A DNA stretch of 64,000 bases from Sophora flavescens (taxonomy: Eukaryota > Streptophyta > Magnoliopsida > Fabales > Fabaceae), in assembly GCA_030762895.1 (NCBI GenBank), contig CM061063.1:97114210-97178209 (forward strand). The letters are read 5' to 3'. The position numbers were made by a program, and so were the translations under genes. The notes below the pieces were generated by a model. The model worked only from the letters and a program-made list of their open reading frames with translations, searched no databases and was not told the origin of the DNA. Each line of letters begins with the position of its first letter. Positions within the stretch are counted from its first letter, which is position 1. This document shows positions 11,303-23,275 of this stretch, one piece after another.

Positions 11303-12786
11303 GTGGAAAGTACACCAGGGAAACTGTGTCTGAACAGGACCACCGTGTCAAATGGATTAATGGAGCAGATAAAGGAGAAGCAAGAGACTGATCAGTATCT
11401 ACAGACAGAAAGAGACTTGGTACGTCAAGGAGCTCTGTCAGAATTTAGAGAAGGAACATATGGAATTTGAGGTTTGGCGAGAGAATCTGTGTACCTAATG
11501 ATGCTGAGATAAGGAAGCTGATTTTAGAAGAGGCTCATAAGAGCAGACTGAGTATGCACCCAGGAGCCACGAAGATGTATCAAGATCTTAAGAAGTTGTA
11601 TTGGTGGTATGGGATGAAGAGAGATGTAATGGAATGCGTCGCTTCTTGTTTGATATGTCAAAAAGCCAAAGTGGAACACCAGAGACCAGCGGGAATGTTA
11701 CAGTCTTTAGATATTCCAGAATGGAAATGGGATGGAATCTCAATGGATTTCGTGACCAGTTTACCAAGGACTAAGAAGGGGTATGAGGCTATATGGGTAA
11801 TAGTGGACCGACTGACTAAGTCAGCTCATTTTTTGCCAATCAATATGAGATACTCTATGGAGAAGTTAACCCAACTGTACATCGGAGAAATTGTTAGACT
11901 GCATGGTGTGCCTTCAAGCATTGTTTCAGACCGAGACCCGCGATTTACATCGAGGTTTTGGAAGAGTTTGCAAGAATCACTTGGAACGAAACTCAGATTG
12001 AGTTCCGCATATCATCCACAGACGGATGGACAATCAGAAAGAACAACCCAGTCACTAGAAGACTTGCTGAGAGCTTGTGTTTTGGAGGATGTCGAGAGTT
12101 GGGACGAGTCCCTACCGTTGATAGAATTTACCAACAATAATAGTTTCCATTCAAGCATTGGAATGGCACCTTATGAGGCCCTGTATGGTCGACGATGTCA
12201 GACGCCTTTGTGTTGGTACCAGGATGTTGAGAGTTTGCTATTGGGTCCAGACTTCGTGCAACAAACAACAGAAAAGGTGAAGATGATCCAGGAGAAAATG
12301 AGGACAACTTAGAGCCGACAGAAAAGCTAGGCAGGCAAGAGACGACGAACTCTAGAGTTTGAGGAAGGCGAACATGTATTCTTGAGAGTCACGCCAACGA
12401 CTGGGATTGGCAGAGTACTACAGTCCAGAAAGCTTACACACAAGTTCATTGGACCCTACCAAATTCTTCGTCGTGTAGGTCCAGTAGCTTATAAAATATC
12501 TTTACCACCCTTTCTTTCCAATATCCATGATGTTTTTCATGTCTCTCAGTTGAGAAAATACATTCCTGATCCATCACATATCATAAAGCCTGATAAAGTA
12601 CAGTTAAAAGAGAACCTGTCCTTTGTGACTTCGCCGACACGAATCATGGATAGGATGACAAAACAGCTCAGAGGTAAGCAAATTCCTTTGGTCAAAGTCA
12701 TCTGGAATGAGACAACCGGAGAAGCAACGTGGGAAGCTGAGGACAAGATGAAGTTGCAGTACCCTGAGTTATTTCAAGGTACGTAA
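11303..12786 (+). pseudogene. pol: Integrase and chromodomain, Ty3 copy 1 (broken)
   Basis: Integrase inserts the DNA copy into chromosomes. Visible are the zinc-binding part (HKSRLSMHPGA ... CLICQKAK), the first Asp in WDGISMDFV, the second in SDRDPRFTSRFW, and the Glu in DGQSERT. The C-terminal MTKQLRGKQIPLVKVIWN then EATWEAEDKM resembles the chromodomain that chromoviruses use to choose heterochromatin. Breaks: a lost T near 11467, TAG 12310-12312 (CAG in copy 2) and TAG near 12330 (TAC in copy 2). It ends at 12786, just before the polypurine tract. Confidence 0.87.
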
Positions 12787-12808
12787 TTTCGAGGATGAAA
12801 TTCTTTTT

Positions 12809-12820
12809 AGAGGGGTAGAG
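12809..12820 (+). promoter_or_regulatory. Polypurine tract, Ty3 copy 1
   Basis: AGAGGGGTAGAG, one base before the LTR 2 start at 12822. This is the usual primer for plus-strand DNA synthesis. An identical tract precedes LTR 3. Confidence 0.82.
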
Positions 12821-13430
12821 TTGTAACACCCTGTTTTTCGTATGCTTCTTTATCAGTAAATACATGTTTTAATGTATTTATTTTCGATGAAATCCAGAAG
12901 ATGATTTTATTTAAAATAAAATCATTTTCTTGTGTTGTTTTACCGTATAAAGTCACAGTAAAATTTTTGGTCGAAAATTCAGACGAAAACCGGTCTGGGT
13001 TCTCACTGCCGGTACAAGTTTACTGAGCTAGAGACAAAATTTTAATTTGTGAACGAGACGGTTACTGTTTTTATGATGTTTTGTGTGGGTTTGGTGAATT
13101 TTCGAATTTTGTTGTCCGGGAATAAAATATAATATTTTATCCGGATGAATCCTTCAAAAAAATACGATCGGATGTGCAACCGGTTACGTATTTAAGCAGT
13201 TAAAGGAACCCTAAAGGATGAAAAAAGGCTTGATGGGAAGCCTCATTAAATGCTTATGACACACTTAAGAAAAAGTAAATCCTTACTTCATTCCAAAATC
13301 TTACTTTTCATCTTTCTCTCTCCAATCACATCACATCACCTTAACTCTTTATCCTCTCTACAAGCAACCCACCTTCTTTCTTCTTCTTTCTTCTTCTCCC
13401 TCTCAAAATCGTGCACCCTCCCATTTCCTC

Positions 13431-13438
13431 TATAAATA
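13431..13438 (+). promoter_or_regulatory. TATA box of LTR 2
   Basis: TATAAATA in the same setting as in LTR 1. As a middle LTR it could drive transcription of the second internal region. Confidence 0.73.
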
Positions 13439-13859
13439 CCACTCATCAACTTCACTTCATCATTTTCCTTTTAAAACTCTTAAGCTTTCATCTTTTTTCT
13501 TAACTTCAAGCTTTCAAAGCTCTAGTTTTTCTTCTTCTTTTAACTAAGTGTTCTTCATCAAAGTTGTTCCTCTTGTTTAGGGTAATACTCTCATGTATTC
13601 TTTTCTTTAAAAACTTCATCTTTTTCTAAAGTTTCTTCTTTATGTCATATATGAGATTTTATCTTCAAAAATCTCTCAAAAATGGTAGAAAACTCCTTTT
13701 GAGTTGAAACCAATTTTTATAGTCTTGTATTTACTTGTAGTTTAACATACTAAAAGGTTGTGTATAACAAAATTTCCTAACCTCTACTTTCTAATGATGC
13801 CGAACCATGTATATGGTTTAGATGGATCTTGTTTCAACTTTTACAAGTATGAGTTTGTA

Positions 13860-14310
13860 TTTAAAGATTTGTTTTACAAAATGATCATGGACCAAGGCTC
13901 CTTTATGTTAAAGGATGCTATGTCTAAAGTGATTGGAAAGTTTAAAGATTTGTTCTCCAAAATGATCATGGACCAAGGCTCCTTTATGTTAAAGGATGCT
14001 ATGTCTAAAGTGATTGGAAAGTTTAAAGATTTTTACTCTACTTTTATGTCATTTACTTTTATGCCATTTATATTAATGCCATTTACTTTATGTCATTACA
14101 TTATGTCATTTACTTTCATGCCATTTATATTTATGTCATTTACTTTATGTCATTTACATTATGTCATTTACTTTATGTCATTTACATTATGTCATTTACT
14201 TTGTGTCATTTATGTTTATATCATTTAAGATTCATTTACTTATGTCATTATACTTTAATTACTTATAAGCCTATGTTGTTCTTACTTTATGTGCTTATGA
14301 GCCTTGTTAT
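13860..14310 (+). repeat. 81-bp and short tandem repeats, LTR 2
   Basis: Same two 81-bp copies followed by ATGTCATTTAC-type repeats as in LTR 1. The diverged 81-bp relatives follow near 14335-14550. Small substitutions only. Confidence 0.75.
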
Positions 14311-16343
14311 TTAAAGTCATATGTTGCTTTCAAGATGATCATAGACTTGAGCTCCATAAGTTATTGGATGCTAAAAGGTCTAAGGGATTGGAAGAATTTA
14401 AAGATTTTTATCATAAAAACCCAAGGATGGCCGAATCTTAAAGGTTATGGACCTAGGGTGTTTCGTTTTTCATTTATCCAAAGTGATCATGGTTTTGAGC
14501 TCCTTACTATTAATGGATGCTAAACCAAAGAGATTGGAAAGTTTAAATGTTCCTAGCCTATTTTATTGGTCAAGGCCGAATCTCCATCAAGTGTAACTTG
14601 GGGGGATTTTTGTTCAACTTTGTTTAAAGTAATCATGTTTTAAGCTCTTAGCACTTAAGGATCATAAATCCCTAAGTTACATGTGTTTTGGAAACTTGTA
14701 GCCGTAAGTTCTTGGTTGAGTTCTAATCCTTTGAACCTTGTGACTTGAAACCTAGACTTGCATCCTAACTAACCTTGAAGAACGTTCGCGAAATTGTTTA
14801 TTTTCTCGCATTCTCTTACCTTCTTAAGGTAAGAGGGGATTTCCTAAAGATATTCAATAACTGTATGCATGTGTGTATGTGTTTAATTGGATATTTACAT
14901 GTTGATTGAGCTTACTTGATTATCTAATGTACTTGAACTGTTATGCTATTATCTGATGTTGAATTGTACTTGTTTTAAATGTTATAATGCACATATGTGA
15001 TGAACTGCTTTCAACTGTGATATTAGCACTGAACTGATAATATATACTGCTGTTGATTGAAAGTTTGCTATGCCAGACTTGTGTCTGTGCTCTACCGTTA
15101 TAAGGATTAAAAACCTTAATAAGCTTTGAAGATGAAGGGATTGGTGTTCTTTTCCAAAAGCTCATTAACTTAAAGTACTTATTTTAAAAGTTGAAATGGT
15201 TTTGGTGAACTATTGTTATATAAGAGAAAAATCATTTTCGAACTATGTGTCTTCAAGTTAAAACTTTCAAGATTATTTGGCAATATCCTATTGGGGGAAA
15301 TATTTCAAAGATAAAAGTATTTCAAAGATGCTTTATAAAGGATTTTCAAAGAAAAGGTTTTTCCTAAATATTTTAGAAACTTTCCGATAGCCTGGATAGG
15401 TTATTGAGGATTCGGTTTTGAATTTATTTTTCACTGAACGAAAAATAAGTACTTAAGAAAGAGAATCTAGTACGTGAGACGTCGCCTCTAGTATTCAGTT
15501 ATGCGCACGTGATCTAGGATCAGTGTTAATTCGGGACTATGAGTCCTATTCATGATGTTATGGACTGAGAGTCCAATTCTCGAAATTGAGGACAGTGCGT
15601 TCTGATTTCGTTGTGATGGACTTTAGGTCCTAATCATGTTGTGTTGGACTGTGTCTTCTAACCACGTGTGATGAACATTGTTAAAGGTGAATGTTGTTTT
15701 CTACGACCACAACCCTTGACTGCGGCCTCGGTCTTGGGCATTGTGATTGAGTATTCGGACTATGTGTCCTATGCTTCTGAGTTTTCAAGTGATGGGGAAA
15801 TGATGATTAAGTCGTTAGCTTTGAGCTGCGACAGTGAAAAGAATGAACACAAAGAAAACCTTTTAAATGAAATATTTTCTCATGTGCATTTCCCCAAGCA
15901 GACGTGTTGTTGATATATATCAGATACAAAGATGGTATCTGGGAGTTTGTCCATGTAAACCGAGTTCAGAGGCACATGTGACGTTGCTCGTCCTGAGACC
16001 TTAAATGCATGAGGGTATGGAGGCAACTTCCCGGTGGGCTAGAGATTGACCAACTCTAATTCTTCTCCAGTGGAAAAACGGTGTTGATATCTCATGAGAT
16101 TAAGTTAGAGCCTGATATTGAAGTGTCATGCATATTTTCAAAAGATTGACTGTGCGGGTTTGAGACCCTTTGATATAACACTGTTATATTGTGTATATGC
16201 ATGATTTAACTGCTTATGTGATTCTGTGATGTATGTATCATGTATATGGTTGTTGTGGGATATATCTTATGACGGTATCTCACTCTTGCACAACTGTATG
16301 TTTTGTTCTTTTCTTCTTGTATCGGGAATGCACGTGCTCTTAT

Positions 16344-16844
16344 ATGGATCCGGATGTTCCCATGGCACCGACGAACTCGAGGAGTGAGGTCTTCGATCAC
16401 GCTGGGGCGGAGGGGAGTTGGACTATACATGAAGGAGCGACGACCGCGACTTATCGGGGACCAATCACGACCACCGAGACAAATGCTAACGGAGTACCCA
16501 TACGGAGGATCCATACCATCGAGACAAGGAATGTGACACTTCCACCTCCATGGTTCTACCTCCATACGCTACAGGTCACCGAACTTCTTCATGAGCACCT
16601 TGACCCAGTTGAACCGCTCGAAGAGGATCCAGTGGAAGAGGATCCCGAAGAGGATCCTGAGGAAGAACCTTTTGAGTTCATAGAGGTCGAGGACGAGGAG
16701 GAGGAGGAGCCAGAGTACCATCCACAGGATCCTGGCAACGACGACATCCCTATCGATGATGGCGGTGACGTTATTGATCCGGCAAGTGGTACCTCGTCTG
16801 AAGGTAGCGTCTGCGGTCACTCCGCATGCAGGAGGCATGGGTAG
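16344..16844 (+). CDS. LTR-encoded acidic ORF, 166 aa (LTR 2)
   Basis: Counterpart of the LTR 1 ORF at 7256, with the same start, length and stop. A point change (TAG to TAT) just upstream opens the frame further to an ATG at 16233. I keep the shared ATG because the other two LTRs have a stop immediately before it. The acidic block and the GHSACRRHG end are unchanged. Function unknown. Confidence 0.42.
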   Translation: MDPDVPMAPTNSRSEVFDHAGAEGSWTIHEGATTATYRGPITTTETNANGVPIRRIHTIETRNVTLPPPWFYLHTLQVTELLHEHLDPVEPLEEDPVEEDPEEDPEEEPFEFIEVEDEEEEEPEYHPQDPGNDDIPIDDGGDVIDPASGTSSEGSVCGHSACRRHG

Positions 16845-17253
16845 ATCGTTGTTCGTTTTTGGAGTTGGCCCGATAGTCCCTTGGCTTTTAGAGCCATCTT
16901 TTGAGCCTTATGCCCGATTCCCTATTCCCGGTGTGATGTCATCTTTTACCTACTTCTTCAGTCTTTCTATCAGTGTATGTTAGCCAGCTCGATAAGGCCT
17001 GTCTTGTAATCAAAAACCTAAGATCCCAAGTGGGACGGCTATATTTATATGTATGATGTTTATTCACATGTTCTGAGTGTTCATCATTGTTTCTTAACTA
17101 CCGCTTGCTATTATAAACAAAAAAAAATGAGTACCCCTTTTCAGTAACCTTCTAATAAAGGTTATATTTCCGAAGGCGACCAGCGTTTTAAATAGGTTTC
17201 TTTTCCTCAAACGGGTGACCATGTGATGCCAGGTTTTAGGGTGTCACATTAGT

Positions 17254-17265
17254 TGGTATCAGAGC
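17254..17265 (+). promoter_or_regulatory. Primer-binding site, Ty3 copy 2
   Basis: TGGTATCAGAGC five bases after LTR 2 ends at 17248; matches initiator-methionine tRNA. Confidence 0.88.
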
Positions 17266-17430
17266 TAGTCGAGTCTTTCGGGAATGTTTGGGTTTAGGTC
17301 TGTTGTGTTGAAGTTGTGTTTTCTCTTACTGGATATTGTTTGAATTACCTCATTGAGGTAATGTGTGATAAACCGTGGTTCACACCCCTTTTCTGGCTGA
17401 TATCTGACTGCTTGTGTGGTATAGGTCAGT

Positions 17431-18435
17431 ATGAACCAAAGAGGTGCTCGTGGACGTGGACGAGGCTACGGAGGAATGGATTTTGCTGCCCAAGCACTGG
17501 CCGACGTGGCTGCAGCCATAGCTCTTCAAACAGCTAATGCTGCTGCCCAGAACCAACATGAACAACAGAGGGCAGAACAAGCAGCAGAGGGAAGGCATCT
17601 GGATGCTTTTCGACGTCAGAATCCATTGCAGTTTGATGGAGACGTGGATCCAATTAAGGCTGACCTTTGGATTCAGGAGCTAGAGAAGATCTTCGATCTG
17701 GTACACACTCCAGAGGAATCTAAGGTACCTTATTCCGTGTTCCAGCTAGTGGGCGATGCTGAGTACTGGTGGAAGGGCACCAGGCAGTTGTTGGAGGCTG
17801 AGCACCAGGCGATCACCTGGGGAGTATTTCGTGGCAAGTTTCTAGACAAATACTTTCCTCAGAGTTCCAGAAAAGAGAAGGAGCAGGAGTTCATGAGGCT
17901 GAGTCAGCGGGACCTGACAGTAGAGGAGTATGCAGCGAGGTTTGAATCCCTTGCCAAGTATTTCCGTTTCTTTCAAGACAATCCCAGTGAGGAATGGAAG
18001 TGTGAACAGTTTGAAGCCAGTTTGCGCTTCGAGTTTAAAGAATCAGTATTGCCGTTGGAGATCAGGAACTTCCAAGCACTAGTGGAGAAGTGCCGGAAAA
18101 TTGAGATGATTCGCAGAGGAAGGGATAACAAGGGAAGCACAGGAGGACCTGTTCGTCCTAAGAGCCAGAATCAAGGCCAGAATTCAAAATGGAAGCAGAA
18201 TCAGAGGAAGCCGTATCACCAGGCGTCTAGCTACAACCAGAAACAACAAGCTCGTCCCAATGTTTCAGGGACAGGAAGTGGAGGCTAGAGAAACAACGAT
18301 CAAGGTCAAGAGAGGAGATGTTTCATGTGTGGGGATCCGAGCCACCTGGCAAATGCTTGTCCAAAGAAGGATAACAAGTGTAACAACGGTGACCGCGTGG
18401 GACACTTGGCAAAGGTGTGTCATGCACCAAAGAGA
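17431..18435 (+). pseudogene. gag: Gag, Ty3 copy 2 (one stop before knuckles)
   Basis: 285 codons are open from MNQRGARGRGRGYGG to a TAG at 18286-18288, covering the whole capsid region (GDAEYWWKGTRQLLEAEHQ, FRGKFLDKYFPQS). After the TAG the frame continues into the CCHC knuckles. The first is intact (CFMCGDPSHLANAC). In the second the second Cys is replaced by Gly (CNNGDRVGHLAKVC; copy 1 has Cys). The TAG is shared with copy 1 at 9197. Either the source element already carried it, or one internal region was duplicated. Readthrough cannot be excluded. Confidence 0.85.
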
Positions 18436-20391
18436 GAGCATCATGTCAACCATGCTAGAATAAACAAGCCAATCGTTAAGGGAAGAGTGTATACCATGAG
18501 TGGTGCTGAGGCATCGAACTCCGATGATCTCGTGCAAGGTAAGTGTGACATTGCTGGTAATCTTTTGACTGTACTTTTTGATTCAGGCGCAACTCATTCT
18601 TTTATTTCGATGGATCGTGTGAAAATTCTAAACTTGCCTGTTTCTTCCTTGCCATATAATCTGATTGTTTCTACCCCAACTGCTGAACCTGTGCCTGTGA
18701 ATTATGTTTACTTAAACTGTCCTATCATCGTTCAGAATAGATATTTCCTTGTAGACTTGATTTGTTTGCCTATGGTACAGTTAGATGTAATCTTAGGCAT
18801 GGATTGGTTATCTTCCAACCATATCCTAATAGATTGTGCTCAGAAAACCTTAATCTTTAGGGAGGAGATTTCTGGATTTTTATCTGCTAGTCAGGTAAGA
18901 GCTTCTTTGAAAGAAGGAGCTCGAGGTTACATGTTACTGTTTTCCTTGGACGTCGAGAGCGAGTATGACTTGGATTCCGTACCTGTCGTTCGAGAGTTTC
19001 CGGAGGTTTTCCCTGAGGATGTACCTGGATTGCCACCTGTTCGGGAGATCGAGTTCGCAATTGATCTGACTCCAGGCACCGGACCAATATCTATGGCACC
19101 ATATCGCATGTCGCCATCAGAGTTAGAAACCTTGAAGGACCAACTTGAGGAGCTGATGAGGAAGGAGTTTATACGACCTAGTGTGTCACCGTGGGGAGCT
19201 CCAGTCCTGCTAGTAAGGAAGAAAGATGGAACTGCTAGACTGTGTGTGGACTTTCATCAGTTAAACAAAGTCACGATTAAAAACAGATATCCTCTACCAA
19301 GGATCGATGATCTTATGGATCAGTTACGTGGCGCGGCAGTGTTTTCAAAGATAGATCTGCGGTCAGGATACCACCAGATACGAGTAAAAGCAGAAGATGT
19401 TCCTAAGACAGCGTTTCGAACACGCTATGGGCATTATGAGTATTTGGTGATGCCATTTGGAGTGACGAATGCACCTGCTATATTCATGAACTATATGAAT
19501 AGGATCTTTCGTCCCTTTTTGGACCAGTTCGTAGTCGTCTTCATTGATGACATTCTGATCTATTCTCCGGACAAGGAGACTCATGCTGAACATCTTAGCA
19601 TTGTTCTTCAGATCCTGAGAGAGAAACAGCTCTATGCGAAACCAGAGAAGTGTGAATTTTGGTTGGATCAAGTTCAATTCTTGGGGCACGTAATATCCCG
19701 CGAAGGAATCGCTGTGGATCCGACGAAGGTCGAGGCTGTTTTGGAATGGGAAAGGCCAACAACGGCAACGGAAATCCGTAGTTTTGTGGGTTTGGCTGGC
19801 TACTACATGAGGTTCATTGAAGGATTTTCCAAGATTGTAGGACCTCTCACCCAGTTGACGCATAAGGACCAAACATTCGTGTGGACAGAAGCCTGTGAGA
19901 AAAGCTTCCAAGAGCTGAAAAGGAGATTGACAACCTCACCGGTATTGATCCTACCTGATCCCAAGGAATCTTTTGAGGTTTACTGTGATGCTTCGCATCA
20001 GGGTTTGGGCTGTGTGCTGATGCAAAATCGGAAAGTGGTGGCTTATGCTTCGAGGCAGTTAAAGATTCATGAGAGGAACTATCCGACGCACGATTTAGAA
20101 CCATTCTTTGTGGTCTTTGCTTTAAAAATCTGGAGACATTACTTGTATGGAGCTACTTTTAATGTTTTCAGTGACCATAAAAGCTTGAAGTACCTGTTTA
20201 ATCAGAAGGAGTTGAATATGCGTCAAAGACGTTGGTTAGAATTCCTGAAGGATTATGACTTTCAACTACAGTATCACCCTGGAAAGGCGAATGTAGTGGC
20301 TGATGCCTTGAGCAGGAAGACAATTCACGCATCAGTGATGATGGTTAAAGAACATGAACTGCTGGAAAAATTCCGAGATCTAAGTTTGTAA
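18325..20391 (+). pseudogene. pol: Knuckle-protease-RT-RNase H frame, Ty3 copy 2
   Basis: The longest frame of the array, 688 codons. It starts inside the gag knuckles and overlaps the gag entry. Approximate residues: protease DSGATHS at 86-92, reverse transcriptase about 240-430 with FIDD at 406-409, RNase H from about 553 (YCDASHQG). The first-Asp block SKIDLRSGYHQ is also intact. It ends at TAA 20389-20391, within the polyprotein and shared with copy 1 (11300). RH residues LEPFFVV differ from LELAVVV of copy 1. Apart from the shared stop this pol section is the best preserved in the window. Confidence 0.88.
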
Positions 20392-21797
20392 GTGGAAAGT
20401 ACACCAGGGAAACTGTGTCTGAACAAGACCACCGTGTCAAATGGATTAATGGAGCAGATAAAGGAGAAGCAAGAGACTGATCGGTATCTACAGACAGAAA
20501 CAGACTTGGTACGTCAAGGAGCTCTGTCAGAATTTAGAGAAGGACCAGATGGAATTTTGAGGTTTGGCGAGAGAATCTGTGTACCTAATGATGCTGAGAT
20601 AAGGAAGCTGATTTTAGAAGAGGCTCATAAGAGCAGACTGAGTATGCACCCAGGAGCCACGAAGATGTATCAAGATCTTAAGAAGTTGTATTGGTGGTAT
20701 GGGATGAAGAGAGATGTAATGGAATGCGTCCCTTCTTGTTTGATATGTCAAAAAGCCAAAGTGGAACACCAGAGACCAGTAGGAATGTTACAGTCTTTAG
20801 ATATTCCAGAATGGAAATGGGATGGAATCTCAACGGATTTCGTGACCAGTTTACCAACGACTAAGAAGGGGTATGAGGCTATATGGGTAATAGTGGACCG
20901 ACTGACTAAGTCAGCTCACTTTTTGCCAATCAATATGAGATACTCTATGGAGAAGTTAACCCAACTGTACATCGGAGAGATTGTTAGACTCCATGGTGTG
21001 CCTTCAAGCATTGTTTCAGACCGAGACCCGTGATTTACATCGAGGTTTTGGCAGAGTTTGCAAGAATCACTTGGAACGAAACTCAGATTGAGTTCCGCAT
21101 ATCATCCATAGACGGATGGACAATCAGAAAGAACGATCCAGTCACTAGAGGACTTGCTGAGAGCTTGTGTTTTGGAGGATGTCGGGAGTTGGGACGAGTC
21201 CCTACCGTTGATAGAATTTACCTACAATAATAGTTTCCATTCAAGCATTGGAATGGCACCTTATGAGGCCCTGTATGGTCGACGATGTCGGACGCCTTTG
21301 TGTTGGTACCAGGATGTTGAGAGTTTGCTATTGGGTCCAGACTTCGTGCAACAAACAACAGAAAAGGTGAAGATGATCCAGGAGAAAATGAGGACAACTC
21401 AGAGCCGACAGAAAAGCTACGCGGACAAGAGACGACGACCTCTAGAGTTTGAGGAAGGAGAACATGTATTCTTGAGAGTCACGCCAACTACTGGGATTGG
21501 TAGAGTACTACAGTCCAGAAAGCTTACACCCAAGTTCATTGGACCCTACCAAATTCTTCGTCGTGTAGTCAAGTAGCTTGTAAAATATCTTTACCACCCT
21601 TTCTTTCCAATATCCATGATGTTTTTCATGTCTCTCAGTTGAGAAAATGCATTCCTGATCCATCACATATCATAAAGCCTGATAAAGTACAGTTAAAAGA
21701 GAACCTGTCCTTTGTGACTTCGTCGACACGAATCATGGATAGGATGACAAAGCAGCTCAGAGGTAAGCAAATTCCTTTGGTCAAAGTCATCTGGAAT
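20392..21797 (+). pseudogene. pol: Integrase to chromodomain, Ty3 copy 2, upstream of CACTA-1
   Basis: About 213 codons are open after the shared TAA. They cover the zinc-binding part and catalytic core up to SDRDP, where CGA has become TGA at 21031-21033. TAG follows at 21109-21111 (CAG in copy 1) and a small deletion near 21567 shifts the frame. The Glu-containing segment near 21110 is also changed relative to copy 1. The frame is cut at 21797 by the CACTA-1 insertion in the chromodomain-like end (VIWN); the remainder is at 28893-28973. Confidence 0.87.
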
Positions 21798-21819
21798 CAC
21801 TAGTGGAAAATATACATTA

Positions 21820-22095
21820 GACGGTAAAGGTTTACGTCAGTTAACCAAAAGCTAGACGTTAAAAAGGAGGCGGTGGCAGTTTTGTAAATATCACGCTTCA
21901 TTAATTCAATTTTAACGTCAGTTGTTTTAATGACTGACGTTAAAAGTGAAGTGACTCACTTTTAACGTCAGTACAATAAAGAACTGACGTTAAAAGTGAA
22001 CATTTTAACGTCAGTTCGATAAAGAACTGACGTTAGAAGTAAGTCTCTTCACTTTTAACGTCAGTCCCTACATCAACAGACGTTAAAAGTTATTT
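21820..22095. repeat. CACTA-1 left subterminal repeats
   Basis: Alternating TTTAACGTCAGT and ACTGACGTTAAA motifs, 4-8 bases apart, forming hairpin-capable pairs. In En/Spm elements such arrays are bound by an element-encoded protein. Each motif contains ACGT. Confidence 0.85.
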
Positions 22096-22287
22096 TAATA
22101 ATTTTTTTTATCTAGTATACGATTCCTTCCGCATTGCCTTCCTCAAAGTTTCAGTTTCACATGAATTGCTTTGATGTTTTGTGTTTCTGTTTTGAAAACT
22201 AAAATATATGTACGAAATATAAGTTGAATCAATAACCCAAACCGGATCTCATTCATGAAGTGTAATACAGACTGATCGATACAGAAG

Positions 22288-22376
22288 ATTGAAAGGGTTT
22301 AAAATCCTATAAAAAGTTACATTGAAAGGGTTTAAAATCCTATAAAAAGTTACATTGAAAGGGTTTAAAATCCTAA
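22288..22376 (+). repeat. 33-bp tandem repeat, 2.6 copies
   Basis: Unit ATTGAAAGGGTTTAAAATCC followed by TATAAAAAGTTAC, perfectly repeated. It lies in non-coding CACTA-1 sequence. Confidence 0.85.
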
Positions 22377-22399
22377 ACATTAAAGCTACATCCCATCAG

Positions 22400-22660
22400 A
22401 GAGTTTTATGAAATATGCCAAAGGGAAAACTATATATACTCCGAAGACCTCAGAAAACTGGGGGGCATGAGAGAGCTCAAGAGAGAGGCAAAAACAGGTG
22501 CACCAGATCCGTTTCAAGCAAAGGCAGTGGTTCTAGAGACTTCCAAGACGGTCACTTGCTGCCAAAGCTGAGGTTTTGGAACTGTGACCCCCGAGCACCT
22601 GATTAGCCCTCCAGCAGCTGATTCTTCGGAAGGTGATAAGGTGAGCAACTCACACAATGT
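22400..22660. other. GC-richer exon-like segment, origin unknown
   Basis: More GC-rich than its surroundings and holding a 63-codon plus frame (MPKGKLYILRRPQKTGGHER...). It ends near GATAAGGTGAGC, which looks like a splice donor. It could be a captured host exon or element leader sequence; I do not recognise it. Confidence 0.3.
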
Positions 22661-22675
22661 AATTTACTCAGACTT

Positions 22676-22980
22676 ATCACCCATGCAATGTAATTTACTC
22701 AAACTCAGAAGTTGTTTGACCATTAAGACAAAGACCTTTGAGTCTAGGAATAGGAAGAAAGAGTGATGAAGTTAATCTCCACAGCAAAGCCATATTGTGA
22801 AGCAGAAAATTAAAAGGATGGAAGGAAGCTATTTATAGGAGCAGGGGATGAAGTTACTAAGCTATTCTGATTTTGTTGAAAACTTACCTATAAACTTAAT
22901 GCTCATTAAGAGGATTGAGTTACAAGGTGCATGGGTAAGTAGCACAATACAGTCAAAGGAATGAATGTTTTTGCAGATAT
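22676..22980 (+). repeat. Internal direct repeat of CACTA-1, copy A
   Basis: Starts near CCCATGCAATGTAATTTAC and ends near ATGTTTTTGCAG. About 300 bp recur at 23847-24140 with roughly 90 percent identity by eye. A block of TTTAACGTCAGT motifs follows each copy. Confidence 0.82.
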
Positions 22981-22984
22981 CTAT

Positions 22985-23275
22985 ACACTTTTAACGTCAG
23001 TTTTTAAAAAACCGGCGTTAAAAGTGTTTTTAAATAAAAAATATTAATTGTTAACGTCAGTTTTTTATACAACTGACGTTAACAGTTTGATTTTTACTTC
23101 AGTTAAATAAATAGCTGACGTAAATAATCCTATATATTATAAACGTGCATAATGAATATTGGAAATAATGTAATTAATATACGGGAACTTGGCAGTCATC
23201 AATTAAGTTGACGTTAAAAATGAGGTGGTGGGTAAACTATTTGTGTCAGTTCTATAAATAACTGACGTAAATAAT
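22985..23275. repeat. Second subterminal-motif block inside CACTA-1
   Basis: Several TTAACGTCAGT/ACTGACGTTAA pairs, including degenerate ones with GACGTAAATAA, over 1 kb inside the element. It follows direct repeat copy A. The sequence from 23275 to 23847 is AT-rich and without recognisable features. Confidence 0.75.

Larger units (their letters stand above)
12822..17248 (+). mobile_element. Young Ty3 LTR 2 (shared middle LTR)
   Basis: TGTAACACC...GTGTCACA, 4427 bp, acting as 3' LTR of the first internal region and 5' LTR of the second. It carries the same TATA box, 81-bp repeats, short repeats, GGAC palindromes and acidic ORF as LTR 1. A short deletion lies in the CT tract near 13380. No 5-bp duplication separates it from either internal region, as expected for a shared LTR. 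Confidence 0.9.

Noticed and set aside
21820..22095. CRISPR-like array of regularly spaced repeats
   Set aside because: Repeats alternate in orientation, spacing is irregular and short, and they lie at CACTA ends in a plant genome.
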